From assembly GCF_023218935.1 (NCBI RefSeq), contig NZ_JAJIAL010000006.1: a stretch of 64,000 bases of DNA; one strand, written 5' to 3'. Below are positions 9,208-17,575 of this stretch, piece by piece. The translations under genes and the position numbers were made by a program. Numbering within the stretch: the stretch's first letter is position 1; each line of letters begins with the position of its first letter. The notes under the pieces were generated by a model that saw only the letters and a list, made by a program, of their open reading frames with translations, had not been told where the DNA came from and searched no databases. This DNA comes from Fructobacillus cardui. GTDB lineage: Bacteria > Bacillota > Bacilli > Lactobacillales > Lactobacillaceae.

Positions 9208-10326
9208 CTACTCTTCCACTTGAACATGACCGGCTTTGACGATAAAAATTTTGGGTTCCTTAATCAACTGACGAGCCACTTCCGTTAGGGAAGGAGCTGT
9301 GATAAAGGTTTGAACCTTGTCTTGAATGGCCATTAAGAGGTGTGTCTGCCGGTTAGCATCCAACTCACTTAAAACATCATCCAAGAGCAAAACGGGGTAT
9401 TCACCCGTTTCTTGATGCATCAACTCGATTTCACCAAGTTTTAGGGCAAGGGCCGCCGTTCGCTGTTGTCCTTGTGACCCAAAAACCGCCACATTGGCTT
9501 GGTTCACATCAATAATAAAATCATCTCGATGTGGTCCTGCCAAAGTAGTGCCTTGCCGCTTCTCTCGATCCGCATTCTTCTCAAAGACCAACGTAAGGGC
9601 CTCTTGTACTTGGTCTTTTTGCATATCCTCTTCAACTGAAATCGCCGTTTGGTAATGCAAGATCAAAACTTCTTTTTGACTCGCTACTTCCTGATGAATC
9701 TGATTTGCCTGAGCTTCTAATTTGTTTAAAAATTTCTGTCGCGCCAAAATAATTTGACTAGCGACGTCAATTAGCTGCTCCGTTAAGACATCTAAAAAGA
9801 TTTGGTCGCGCTGGCCACCCTGTGCCCAAGCCTTCAGATAGGCGTTGCGATCTTTGAGAATTTTTTTGTACTGGCTACTTTGCTGTAAATAGAGTTTGTT
9901 CATCTGTCCAAACTCGATATCGATAAAACGGCGCCTAACCGTCGGCGCTCCCTTAACCAAGTCCAGGTCTTCCGGAGCAAATAAAATGACGTTTAGTTGG
10001 CCAATGTAAGTTGACAGCCGGGATTGATCGAGGTGATTAACCCGAGCCTGCTTGCCTTTAGCCGACCAAGAAAGGGAAAGGGGAGTTTGACCGAAGCGAT
10101 TTTTGATTCGCCCAGTAATTTTGGCCTCTTTTTGTCCCCACTGAATTAAATCCTTATCGGTTTTTGTTCGGTGAGAGCGGGCCAATGCCAGCGCGTAGAT
10201 GCTTTCCAAGAGGTTCGTTTTTCCCTGGGCGTTTTCCCCTAAAAAGACGTTAATCCCACTTTGGAAATGCAAATCAGTTTGATCATAATTACGAAAATGG
10301 CTGAGGGACAGCTCGCTTAGTTCCAA
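9208..10326 (-). CDS. recF: DNA replication and repair protein RecF
   Basis: A 372-residue SMC-like ATPase that helps load RecA at gaps. Walker A is GENAQGKTN (30-38), the signature FGSQGQQRTAALALKLGE lies near 283 and Walker B VLLLDDVLSELD near 319. The start appears to be TTG at 10326, inside the last codons of the S4-domain gene (10-base overlap), giving the usual start MELSELSLSHFRNY. The weak start suggests translation coupled to the upstream gene. Confidence 0.96.
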   Translation of the reverse strand: MELSELSLSHFRNYDQTDLHFQSGINVFLGENAQGKTNLLESIYALALARSHRTKTDKDLIQWGQKEAKITGRIKNRFGQTPLSLSWSAKGKQARVNHLDQSRLSTYIGQLNVILFAPEDLDLVKGAPTVRRRFIDIEFGQMNKLYLQQSSQYKKILKDRNAYLKAWAQGGQRDQIFLDVLTEQLIDVASQIILARQKFLNKLEAQANQIHQEVASQKEVLILHYQTAISVEEDMQKDQVQEALTLVFEKNADREKRQGTTLAGPHRDDFIIDVNQANVAVFGSQGQQRTAALALKLGEIELMHQETGEYPVLLLDDVLSELDANRQTHLLMAIQDKVQTFITAPSLTEVARQLIKEPKIFIVKAGHVQVEE

Positions 10327-10724
10327 GAGCCTGGTCCACTCGGCTTTTGATTCGATGACCGCTGAGCCGCTTTTTTATTCGCCCGTTGTTGACGAGAAAT
10401 CGCTGTTTGGCGTTCCTTTTCCTTGTCCTTGTGCGCTGCTTGCTTTTGGCCAGCAGCAAACCGAGCTAAGATTGCCTGTTTTTCAGCTTCTTCGGCCTCT
10501 TCCTGTGCGCTTTGATCATCAATCAAATAGCGCGTTCCTTGGAAGTCAACCTGATCACCTGGGTACAATTTCTTGCCCCGACGATTTTCTTCTTCGCCAT
10601 TGAACAACACTGATTGCTCAGCGAGAAAAGCTTTTGCCTGGCCACCAGAAGCAATAATGTTTTCCATTTTAAGCAACTGGGCCAGGGTAATATAAGCGGT
10701 TTTAATTGCTACGCGTTCAGCCAT
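10317..10724 (-). CDS. yaaA: S4-domain RNA-binding protein (YaaA family)
   Basis: The N-terminal 75 residues are the S4-like YaaA module always found between dnaN and recF in Firmicutes (ASGGQAKAFLAEQSVLFNGEEENRRGKKLYPGDQV). Residues 80-135 form a charged, Ala/Gln/Lys-rich tail, much longer than the usual 70-80 residue protein and probably disordered. GGGGA precedes the ATG. The function is thought to be RNA or ribosome binding; it is not proven for this family. Confidence 0.9.
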   Translation of the reverse strand: MAERVAIKTAYITLAQLLKMENIIASGGQAKAFLAEQSVLFNGEEENRRGKKLYPGDQVDFQGTRYLIDDQSAQEEAEEAEKQAILARFAAGQKQAAHKDKEKERQTAISRQQRANKKAAQRSSNQKPSGPGSWN

Positions 10725-10761
10725 CGTTTTCCCCGATTTCTTGGTAAATACTTACCCCGTT

Positions 10762-10767
10762 ATTATA
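10762..10767 (-). promoter_or_regulatory. Promoter of yaaA-recF-gyrBA operon
   Basis: The minus strand reads TGGTATAAT, an extended -10 element, about 38 bases before the yaaA start. No good -35 is seen, which is acceptable for an extended -10 promoter. It lies after the dnaN terminators, so recF-gyrB-gyrA can be read independently of dnaA-dnaN. Confidence 0.65.
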
Positions 10768-10844
10768 CCATACTTACGCTAATTTGCCCCTGAGAGCCGT
10801 TTTTAGCTCAATTTCTTTCTTTTGGGCATTCACACCAAACAAAT

Positions 10845-10912
10845 AAAAAAGCAGTAGAAGGCTTTTTGTGCAAAACGGCACAAAAAAAGACGGCCATCAA
10901 AATGAGCCATCT
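10845..10912 (-). terminator. Tandem terminators after dnaN
   Basis: Two hairpins follow dnaN. AGATGGC pairs with GCCGTCT (10912-10888) followed by seven T on the minus strand. Then AAAAAGC pairs with GCTTTTTT (10868-10845). Either could end the dnaA-dnaN transcript. Confidence 0.75.
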
Positions 10913-10928
10913 TTTTCTAAAGAATTGA

Positions 10929-12062
10929 TTAAAATGTGCGGACTGGTGTTACCAACTGAAGTTGTTTATTATCGGTTTCACCCTCAGGAATGATGATGAA
11001 GGGCCGTAAGTTCGTTGTAAACTTCAATTCAACCGTCTTTCCCTGCAAAACGCGCAAGGCATCACGAACATAATCCGGGTTAAAGGAAATTTCCAAATCT
11101 TCGCCAACAACCTTTTCAGCTGTTAACTCTTCTTTCACTTGACCAACTTCTTGTGAATTTCCAGAAAGTTGCGCTTGACCATCTTTAATGGTCAGCAAAA
11201 TCACGTTATTGCGTGATTCGTGTGACAGCAGGGAAGCACGATCGATAGCACCTGATAAAGCAGCGGCATCAATTTGCAGTTCGGTAGTTGCTTCACTTGG
11301 AATCAAGCGATCAGTTTCTGGATAATTTCCTTCCAACAAGCGTGAATAGAAAGTTGTCTTGCCAAAGATAAAAGCAGCCTGGTTACTTGAAAGCTTAATT
11401 TCAACACGGTTTTGTCCATCTAACAACGATTGCAATTCATTAAAGGCTTTTGCTGGAATAATCACGGATACCTTATCGGTATTTTCAGTGCCAGTTAGCG
11501 TTACGATTCGTTGCGATAAACGGTGTGAATCAGTTGTTACGGCTTTAATTTGATGACCATCCAACGTTAAATGGATTCCCGTTAAGATTGGCCGACTTTC
11601 TTGCGTTGAAGCCGAAATTTTTGTTTGCGCAATAATTTCAACTAATTGAGCAGCTGAAACTTTTAATGATTTGCTTTCTGATAATTCAGGTAATTTTGGA
11701 TAAGCGGAACTTGGTTGGCCATTAATCTTAAATGATGCTGAGCCAGAAGTAATCAAAGCTTGCAAACCATCAATTTCAAGTGTCATCTTGTCGGCAGGCA
11801 AATGCTTCACGATATTAATAAAGAAAATTGCTGGTAAAGTAATGCCACCTGTACTTTCAACAACCAATTCATTGGTGGTATCACTGGCTTCCAGTGCAAT
11901 CTTAATCGAGATATCAGCATTTGATCCAGTTAAGACAAGATCTTCCTCAGTCAAATCCAATTTAATGTTTGTCAAAATCGGAATGGTTGTTCGAGATGAA
12001 ATTGCGCGAGCAACATCATTTAAAGCTTTGATAAAGGCTTGACGGTTAATCGAAAATTTCAT
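10929..12062 (-). CDS. dnaN: DNA polymerase III beta sliding clamp
   Basis: A 377-residue three-domain beta clamp that encircles DNA and tethers the replicative polymerase. Its start MKFSINRQAFIKALNDVARAISSR and end LQLVTPVRTF match the family. AAAGGAGG lies 9 bases before the ATG. It is separated from dnaA by 177 bases containing its own promoter and DnaA boxes. Confidence 0.98.
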   Translation of the reverse strand: MKFSINRQAFIKALNDVARAISSRTTIPILTNIKLDLTEEDLVLTGSNADISIKIALEASDTTNELVVESTGGITLPAIFFINIVKHLPADKMTLEIDGLQALITSGSASFKINGQPSSAYPKLPELSESKSLKVSAAQLVEIIAQTKISASTQESRPILTGIHLTLDGHQIKAVTTDSHRLSQRIVTLTGTENTDKVSVIIPAKAFNELQSLLDGQNRVEIKLSSNQAAFIFGKTTFYSRLLEGNYPETDRLIPSEATTELQIDAAALSGAIDRASLLSHESRNNVILLTIKDGQAQLSGNSQEVGQVKEELTAEKVVGEDLEISFNPDYVRDALRVLQGKTVELKFTTNLRPFIIIPEGETDNKQLQLVTPVRTF

Positions 12063-12239
12063 GGCGCACGGCCTCCTTTATGGTCGGTACATCTATATTA
12101 TATTAGTATTATTTAACTAGTAGTAATAATAAGGGCTGTGGAAACGGGGGATTGATGAATGAGGCCTAATTTACTCACTTTTTGCCTGTTGATAACTTTG
12201 GGACTAACTTGAAAGAAAAGAAAGCGTTATCCACAAGGC
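12063..12239. promoter_or_regulatory. dnaA-dnaN intergenic region with DnaA boxes
   Basis: A perfect DnaA box TTATCCACA is at 12227-12235 and a one-mismatch box TGTTGATAA (reverse of TTATCAACA) at 12187-12195. TATAAT at 12102-12097 on the minus strand is a likely dnaN promoter. This is the smaller half of a bipartite origin as in Bacillus subtilis. Confidence 0.75.
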
Positions 12240-13619
12240 TTATTTCCCGTTTTTAATCTCGTTTGCGAGGTCTTCAATCAGTTCCTTTGTTTTTGGTTCC
12301 GTTTCAACCTGTTCGGCTACCTTGTTGTAGGCGTGCGAAATGGATGAGTGATCGCGGCCACCAAATGATCGGCCAATATCGGGTAATGATTTGTTTGTCA
12401 TGGTACGGGTGAGGTAAATGGCGATATGTCTTGCCGTGACTAAATCAGCCTGGCGTCGGGATCCCTGCATATCGGCAATTGTTTGCATAAAGTAGTTGGC
12501 GACGGTTTCTTGAATCCGTTCCACCGTAATCTTTTTGCCTTGGTCGATGTTCAACTCGGTCAAGATTGATTGGGCCGTTTCAATGGTTGCTGGCTTGTTC
12601 ATGAAGCGAATCTTGGCTTCAAACTTGTGAAAGGCGCCTTCCAAAGAACGGACGTTGGTATCAATTTTTTCGCCAATTAATTCCAGGACCTCGTTTGGAA
12701 TATCGAGATCATTACGTTCCTGCAAGTTCCGCAAAATAGCGACTCGGGTTGGCAAATCAGGCTTTTGAATGTCCTGAGTAATGCCAGCTTCAAAGCGAGA
12801 GGTCAACCTAGTCAGCAAGTCAGGAATATCGGTTGGATAGCGGTCGGAAGTCATCACAATTTGCTTGCCGGCCTTCGTTAGGGCATTAAAGGTGTTGAAG
12901 AACTCTTCTTGCACTTTTTCCTTACCCGACCAAAACTGAATATCATCAATTAAAAGCATATCGAGCGATCGGTATGTTTTTTTAAATTTAGCTGTTGCAT
13001 TGGAATCGGCCTTGTTTCCTTCACGAAGTGAATCTGTAAAGTCATTTAAAAAGTCTTCTGCTGTCGCATATTTGATGCTGGCATTTGGATGGGTAGTGGC
13101 GTATTCGTTACCAATGGACTGCATTAAATGTGTCTTACCCAAACCAACCCCTCCATAAATAAGGAAGGGGTTGTAAACTTTGCCGGGTGCTTCAGCAACA
13201 GCCAAGGCCACTGCTAAGGCGTTTTCGTTCCCGGCACCTTTGACGAATTTATCAAATGTAAAATCAGAATTTAAATCGTTTTCTTGGGAGAAAGGAATTT
13301 GGGTGGGTTCGTTGTAGCCGTTGAAATTAGCGTTTGTTTCGGATTCGCTGTCTTCTTCGACCTTTAGTTCTGGCCGAATGAAGTCACCGGTAATTTCGTT
13401 GGCATGTTGGACGAAGTCCATGGCATATTGTTGTGTATTCCATGCCTGGATGATATCAGCGGCATGGTCGGCAGGGACAGATAAAACAAGTTTGCCATCT
13501 TTAAAGCCAATTGGCGTAAGTGGGGCGATCATTGCTTCAAAACTGACAGGACCGGTTGTTTTGTAAAGTCTGAGACTGACCTCTTTCCAGAGGACGTCGG
13601 GATCAAGTTGTTTTGACAT
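12240..13619 (-). CDS. dnaA: Chromosomal replication initiator DnaA
   Basis: A 459-residue AAA+ initiator. Domain I occupies about the first 85 residues, followed by a variable acidic linker. Walker A is GGVGLGKT (156-163), Walker B MLLIDDIQF, and the domain IV signature GGRDHSSISHAYNKV sits near the C-terminus. GGAG 7 bases before ATG 13619 fixes the start; four upstream codons are unlikely to be used. A DnaA box (13696-13704) sits at the -35 position of its promoter, so autorepression is likely. Confidence 0.98.
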   Translation of the reverse strand: MSKQLDPDVLWKEVSLRLYKTTGPVSFEAMIAPLTPIGFKDGKLVLSVPADHAADIIQAWNTQQYAMDFVQHANEITGDFIRPELKVEEDSESETNANFNGYNEPTQIPFSQENDLNSDFTFDKFVKGAGNENALAVALAVAEAPGKVYNPFLIYGGVGLGKTHLMQSIGNEYATTHPNASIKYATAEDFLNDFTDSLREGNKADSNATAKFKKTYRSLDMLLIDDIQFWSGKEKVQEEFFNTFNALTKAGKQIVMTSDRYPTDIPDLLTRLTSRFEAGITQDIQKPDLPTRVAILRNLQERNDLDIPNEVLELIGEKIDTNVRSLEGAFHKFEAKIRFMNKPATIETAQSILTELNIDQGKKITVERIQETVANYFMQTIADMQGSRRQADLVTARHIAIYLTRTMTNKSLPDIGRSFGGRDHSSISHAYNKVAEQVETEPKTKELIEDLANEIKNGK

Positions 13620-14127
13620 GTAAATCTCCAAGAAAAAGTAGATAACGGATGAAGCTATGCTGAATATTATAGCAAAAAAAAGGGGGAAAGACTAGTTATC
13701 CACAGGAAAGCGAATAAAAAGAAAGTTATCCCGCTTGGGGACTAATAACTGTCTGTCATGTGGAGAAGAAAGGGAACAAATTTTCGGGTTATCCACATAT
13801 CAACAAAGTTATCAACGATGAAAAGGGGATTATGCTCGTTTTCCCTGACTTTTTCAACGTTATCCCCAGAAAGCAGTCCCCAACCTGTGGATATGTGGAT
13901 AAGTCGGGCATAAGGCGTGAAAAGACAGTTATTGTCCCCTTGTGTCCCCAACCTTGTGGTTTTCTTTTGGATAAAGCCGTGGAAAGCTGATTTGACCCGA
14001 TTTTAAAATTTTTAGTATTTTAGCTGGAGACTTTGGTGCAAAACTTGCCTCAAAGGCGGATCCGTGGTATGATTAGTCTCGAATTGCAAGAAATTTTGCA
14101 GACAAATTATTAATGGAGGAAATATAG
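13620..14127. other. Replication origin oriC (dnaA-rpmH intergenic)
   Basis: A cluster of DnaA boxes: perfect TTATCCACA at 13696-13704 and 13789-13797 (+) and TGTGGATAA at 13894-13902 (-). One-mismatch TGTGGATAT is at 13886-13894 and looser matches lie at 13809, 13860 and 13967. The minus strand has an extended -10 promoter TGCTATAAT (13671-13666) for dnaA. The AT-rich stretch at about 14000-14030 is a candidate unwinding element. Genes on both sides run away from this region, as expected for an origin. No protein-coding gene is seen here. Confidence 0.92.
14045..14073 (+). promoter_or_regulatory. rpmH promoter
   Basis: TTGCCT (14045-14050), 17-bp spacer, TATGAT (14068-14073). It lies about 45 bases before the rpmH SD. 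Confidence 0.75.
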
Positions 14128-14262
14128 ATGAAGCGTACATTCCAACCAAAGAAGCATCATCGCGAACGCGTACACGGTTTCCGTAAGCGTATGAGCACTA
14201 GCAATGGCCGTAAGGTATTGGCTCGCCGTCGTGCTAAGGGCCGTAAGGTATTATCTGCCTAA
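14128..14262 (+). CDS. rpmH: Ribosomal protein L34
   Basis: A 44-residue, very basic protein of the large ribosomal subunit starting MKRTFQPKKHHRERVHGFRK and ending RRRAKGRKVLSA, a full match to bacterial L34. GGAGG lies at 14115-14119. Its place next to oriC, followed by rnpA and yidC, is conserved across bacteria. Confidence 0.98.
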   Translation: MKRTFQPKKHHRERVHGFRKRMSTSNGRKVLARRRAKGRKVLSA

Positions 14263-14265
14263 TCA

Positions 14266-14292
14266 GGTCGCTGCATGCAGTGGCCTTTTTAT
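14266..14292 (+). terminator. Hairpin after rpmH
   Basis: GGTCGCTGC pairs with GCAGTGGCC (two G-T pairs), followed by TTTTT. It may reduce rnpA expression relative to rpmH, which is common in this operon. Confidence 0.75.
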
Positions 14293-14359
14293 TTTTATTG
14301 GATTTTTAATGCAGGGTGTTCCTGTGTACATAAGTGAACGGTGATTTAGGTAAGAGACC

Positions 14360-14722
14360 ATGCGCAAGACATTTCGGATTAAAAAACCAGCCGAATTTCA
14401 AAACGTCTTTGACCACCATCAATCGGTGGCAAATAAGTATTTTGTCTTATATCGGTTAAAAAAACAGAATCAAAAACATTTCCGTCTTGGGCTTTCAGTT
14501 GGTAAAAAAGTCGGTAAGGCTCATGACCGGGTTTTTGTTAAAAGACGAATTCGACAAGCTTTTTTGGAATTAAAACCAATGTTGGATTCACATGTTGATA
14601 TTTTAGTGATTGCCAGACCAGCTGCAGCACACCAGTCCCAAGCTTTTATTAAGAAACAACTTGAACATGTTCTAAAGCTTGCGAAACTTTTAAAGGATGA
14701 AAATCATGACTCGAATCAATAA
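14360..14722 (+). CDS. rnpA: Ribonuclease P protein component
   Basis: A 120-residue basic protein that assists the RNase P RNA in removing 5' leaders from tRNA precursors. It begins MRKTFRIKKPAEFQNVF, and GKKVGKAHDRVFVKRRIRQAF matches the RNA-binding motif (RNR region). The SD is weak (AGG 12 bases upstream). Its 3' end overlaps yidC. Confidence 0.96.
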   Translation: MRKTFRIKKPAEFQNVFDHHQSVANKYFVLYRLKKQNQKHFRLGLSVGKKVGKAHDRVFVKRRIRQAFLELKPMLDSHVDILVIARPAAAHQSQAFIKKQLEHVLKLAKLLKDENHDSNQ

Positions 14723-15554
14723 ATGGGTGAAAACAATTGGCTTTTTGCCATTGCTCTTAGCAGCGTTGGCCATTGTTGGCATTGTTCTTGCTGACCTTTC
14801 ATATAGCGGCCATGTTGCCGGTTCTGGCCTGTGGGGTGGCTTTGTGTCCATCTTTATTCGCTCGATTTTGGGCGTTTCTTCTTGGTTCTCATCTTCATAT
14901 GGGCTTGGAATCATTGTCTTTACGGTCTTTGTTCGTTTCCTGATTTTGCCATTGATGGTTTATCAGGTCGATTCCATGAAGAAGATGCAGGTCTTGCAAG
15001 ATGAAATTAAGGTCTTGCAGGATACTTATCCTGGTCGTGATACTGAGAGTCGACAGTTGTTAGCTGCCGCCCAGCAGCAGCTTTACAAGGATCGTGGTAT
15101 TTCCCCTTTTGCCTCAATGCTGCCTTTGTTAGTTCAAATGCCGGTTTTGATTGCCTTATACCAGGGAATTCATAATTCACCTGTGTTGCGTTCAGGTTCT
15201 TTCCTTTGGTTGAATTTGGGTCACCAAGATCCTTATCTCATCTTACCGATTTTGGCTGCCTTGTTTACCTTTGGTTCTTCTTGGCTGTCGACGCAGGCTA
15301 ACCCTCAGCAAAACGCGATGACAAAGGCAATGCCATATGTCTTTCCATTCCTAATTTTGTTTACGGCTTTGGCTGTTCCTTCTGCCGTTTCTCTTTACTG
15401 GGTGGTTGGAAACTTGTTCCAGATGGTACAAACATTCTTCTTGCAAAACCCATTCAAGATGCGCCGCGAACGTGAAGAAGCCTTGGCTTTGGAAAAAGAA
15501 AAGGCGCGTAAGGTTCGCAAAGCCCAACGTGCAAAGAAGCGTAAAAAGCGTTAA
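14706..15554 (+). CDS. yidC: Membrane protein insertase YidC/OxaA
   Basis: A 282-residue insertase for membrane proteins. A hydrophobic N-terminal segment lacks a lipobox Cys, unlike many Bacillus homologues. It is followed by the conserved core (GLGIIVFTVFVRFLILPLMVYQ, PLLVQMPVLIALYQGI, SLYWVVGNLFQM) and a very basic tail (KARKVRKAQRAKKRKKR) that would contact the ribosome. The ATG at 14706 is preferred because AAAGGA lies 8 bases upstream. It overlaps rnpA by 17 bases, so coupling is likely. No jag/khpB gene follows. Confidence 0.96.
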   Translation: MTRINKWVKTIGFLPLLLAALAIVGIVLADLSYSGHVAGSGLWGGFVSIFIRSILGVSSWFSSSYGLGIIVFTVFVRFLILPLMVYQVDSMKKMQVLQDEIKVLQDTYPGRDTESRQLLAAAQQQLYKDRGISPFASMLPLLVQMPVLIALYQGIHNSPVLRSGSFLWLNLGHQDPYLILPILAALFTFGSSWLSTQANPQQNAMTKAMPYVFPFLILFTALAVPSAVSLYWVVGNLFQMVQTFFLQNPFKMRREREEALALEKEKARKVRKAQRAKKRKKR

Positions 15555-15575
15555 TTTTTATTGTTTAAATGAAAT

Positions 15576-15604
15576 CACAGCAATGACTTGCTGTGGTTTT
15601 TTTA
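15576..15604 (+). terminator. Terminator after yidC
   Basis: CACAGCAA pairs with TTGCTGTG around TGAC, followed by eight T. Confidence 0.9.
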
Positions 15605-15738
15605 TTTGATTACTTTTTTAGTAAAGAAGAGCGTTTGATGGTCTTAAAAGTTTGACGAACGATGGTTTAATTAGACTGTTTTTTTTGCTATGATACCTAG
15701 TGTTATTTTTTTTGAAAATTAGTGAGGGGAGGGTCATC

Positions 15739-16662
15739 ATGATTGAGATGTTAAAGCAGACACCGAAGTTTTCTTGGTACCATATCACTGATATGAGTCC
15801 TGCAGACGAGAAAACTCTTTTGGACGACCATGGTTTAACAGAACAAATGATTGGCTATGCGGATGACCATAACGAAAGTGTTCGAATGGAATTTGATCCT
15901 GAAGCGGATGAGGCCTTGATTATTTTAGATGTCATCTCAGCTGAACCGGAACCAGTTTTGACCCGTCCTTTAGGGATTGTTTTGGTTAATGGTAATTTAT
16001 ACACTTTTGCGCATCGACCAACGGACTACATTAAGAAAATTTTTTTAAATGGTGATGCTACCTTTCATCGTTCGGATGATGATGAAATGTCGGTCTTTGA
16101 ATTTATGGTGACGGGTATTTACCCATTAATGACGATGTTTGGTGATGAAATTACCGAGATTAACCGACAACGACGGGCGATTCAAGCACAGTTTAGTAGC
16201 CGTAAGCAACTAACGAAGCACACTAATGATTTATTGCATCTGCAAATTCAGATGATTTACCTCCAAAATTCGTTGGCAAACGATTTAATTATGTTTGATC
16301 AAATCCGACGTTCATATGAAAACCACGTTTCGGAAGCTGATTTGGATCGATTAGATGCCGTTCGGGTCGAGGTTGAGCAGGCGCGGGACATGGCTGGTTT
16401 AGCAATGGAAGTGATTAATGCTGTTGCAGATGCGACAGGATCACTGGGAAATCGGGATTTGAACTGGACGATGAAGGTCTTAACTGTCTATTCAATTGTC
16501 TTTACGATTCCAACGATTGTTTCCGGTTTTTATGGTGAAAACGTCGATTATCTGCCTTTTGCTCATGGTGCTTCGGGCTGGTGGGTGACCATCATTATCA
16601 TGTTCTTAATGATGATTGGTGCGACCTATTTGTTCTATCATTATGGTTTTTTGAAAAAGTAG
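15739..16662 (+). CDS. CorA-family divalent-cation transporter with GEN in place of GMN
   Basis: A 307-residue protein with a cytoplasmic alpha/beta and long helical domain and two C-terminal membrane helices, the CorA layout. The selectivity motif between the helices, normally GMN, reads GEN (YGENV, residues 266-268). The start was set at 15739 by AGGGGAGGG; an upstream ATG lacks an SD. TGCTATGAT at 15686-15694 is an extended -10 promoter. It is probably a Mg2+ or other divalent transporter, but the motif change makes selectivity uncertain. Confidence 0.85.
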   Translation: MIEMLKQTPKFSWYHITDMSPADEKTLLDDHGLTEQMIGYADDHNESVRMEFDPEADEALIILDVISAEPEPVLTRPLGIVLVNGNLYTFAHRPTDYIKKIFLNGDATFHRSDDDEMSVFEFMVTGIYPLMTMFGDEITEINRQRRAIQAQFSSRKQLTKHTNDLLHLQIQMIYLQNSLANDLIMFDQIRRSYENHVSEADLDRLDAVRVEVEQARDMAGLAMEVINAVADATGSLGNRDLNWTMKVLTVYSIVFTIPTIVSGFYGENVDYLPFAHGASGWWVTIIIMFLMMIGATYLFYHYGFLKK

Positions 16663-16740
16663 ACAAAGACCCTGATTTTTATATCACATTGCCGTATAAT
16701 AAATTTATAACAAGAATATTGCAAATGTTGTGAGGATATT

Positions 16741-17247
16741 ATGTCGAGAAAAAAACGGAAAAATGAATTTATCGAGCAGCGAGATTTACTGTTAGAGAAG
16801 TCTTCTGCTGGCTGGGTTTCTTTCCGCCGCTTTTTGTTTGCACCGAATCTGTTGACCTTTGTGATTTCGGTCGTTGTTGGTAATGCTTTTGGTGGAGCAA
16901 TCAAAGACTTAGTGAGCTTGTTAGCTAGCTTTATTTCCTTTGTTTGGCGATGGCTCTTTACCCCAAACCATCCGATGTACTTTGCGGCAACGCAACAAGC
17001 TTGGTCAGCGTTTATCACTTCGTTTTTAACAATGATTTCGATTGCGTTGGCGGTTTATTATACAATCGAATTTATTAATAATAAGTTAATTAATTCGGAG
17101 AGTGAAAAATGGGGTTATGATGAACCCCATGAGGATATGATGGCTTTGCAAAAATTGCAGCGAGAAAACAACGATTTGATTAAAAAGAATAATGAGCTGC
17201 AGGAAAAGGTTTTGCAGGCACTAGCAGAAAGCAAGCAAAAGAGTTAG
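16741..17247 (+). CDS. MscL-like mechanosensitive channel protein
   Basis: A 168-residue protein. NLLTFVISVVVGNAFGGAIKDLVSLLAS resembles the first helix of MscL (FxxxNxxxLAVGVIIGxAFGxIVxSLV). A second membrane segment (AFITSFLTMISIALAVYYTIEFIN) follows. The last 45 residues form a likely coiled coil (LQRENNDLIKKNNELQEKVLQAL), as in the MscL C-terminal bundle. It is divergent, with a longer periplasmic loop rich in aromatic residues. Probably an osmotic safety valve; moderate certainty. TATAAT at 16695-16700 is a likely promoter. Confidence 0.75.
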   Translation: MSRKKRKNEFIEQRDLLLEKSSAGWVSFRRFLFAPNLLTFVISVVVGNAFGGAIKDLVSLLASFISFVWRWLFTPNHPMYFAATQQAWSAFITSFLTMISIALAVYYTIEFINNKLINSESEKWGYDEPHEDMMALQKLQRENNDLIKKNNELQEKVLQALAESKQKS

Positions 17248-17269
17248 TCTAAAGGGAGAGTGAAGAAGG

Positions 17270-17443
17270 ATGAAGCAAACAACAGTTATCGTCACGATTG
17301 TCGCGTTGGTTTTGATGTTTATTTCGATTGCAAGTTGGATTTTCAAGCAGGAAGGGTTTTCTCTGGTTTGCGCCAATTTGGGGACGGTCATTTTGTTGAT
17401 CGCCTATTTGTGGGATAATCGTCGCAAGGATGAAAATGATTAA
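17270..17443 (+). CDS. Small two-helix membrane protein, unknown
   Basis: A 57-residue ORF starting MKQTTVIVTIVALVLMFISI with two hydrophobic segments and a charged C-terminus (WDNRRKDEND). AAGGGAG lies upstream of the ATG and the gene follows the MscL-like gene by 22 bases, so both may be co-transcribed. No family recognised; the hydrophobic pattern and spacing support a real gene. Confidence 0.7.
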   Translation: MKQTTVIVTIVALVLMFISIASWIFKQEGFSLVCANLGTVILLIAYLWDNRRKDEND

Positions 17444-17517
17444 GAAAAAGTTAAGAACATTGATATTTCTTAAAGCTAAGATTCTTTCTTGGCTTTTTCT
17501 TTACTTTTCTTTGATGG

Positions 17518-17533
17518 TGTTTCACGTGAAACA
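17518..17533. promoter_or_regulatory. parS centromere site 1
   Basis: TGTTTCACGTGAAACA, a perfect 16-bp palindrome identical to the bacterial parS consensus bound by ParB. It lies about 3.6 kb from oriC, where ParB nucleates to organise and separate new origins. Confidence 0.95.
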
Positions 17534-17543
17534 TTTTACCGGC

Positions 17544-17559
17544 TGTTTCACGTGAAACA
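17544..17559. promoter_or_regulatory. parS centromere site 2
   Basis: A second perfect TGTTTCACGTGAAACA, 26 bp centre-to-centre from the first (about 2.5 helical turns). It lies between the small membrane gene and the hydrolase gene, 17 bases before the latter's start, so ParB binding could also affect that gene. Confidence 0.95.
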
Positions 17560-17575
17560 CAGAAAGGATGGGGAA

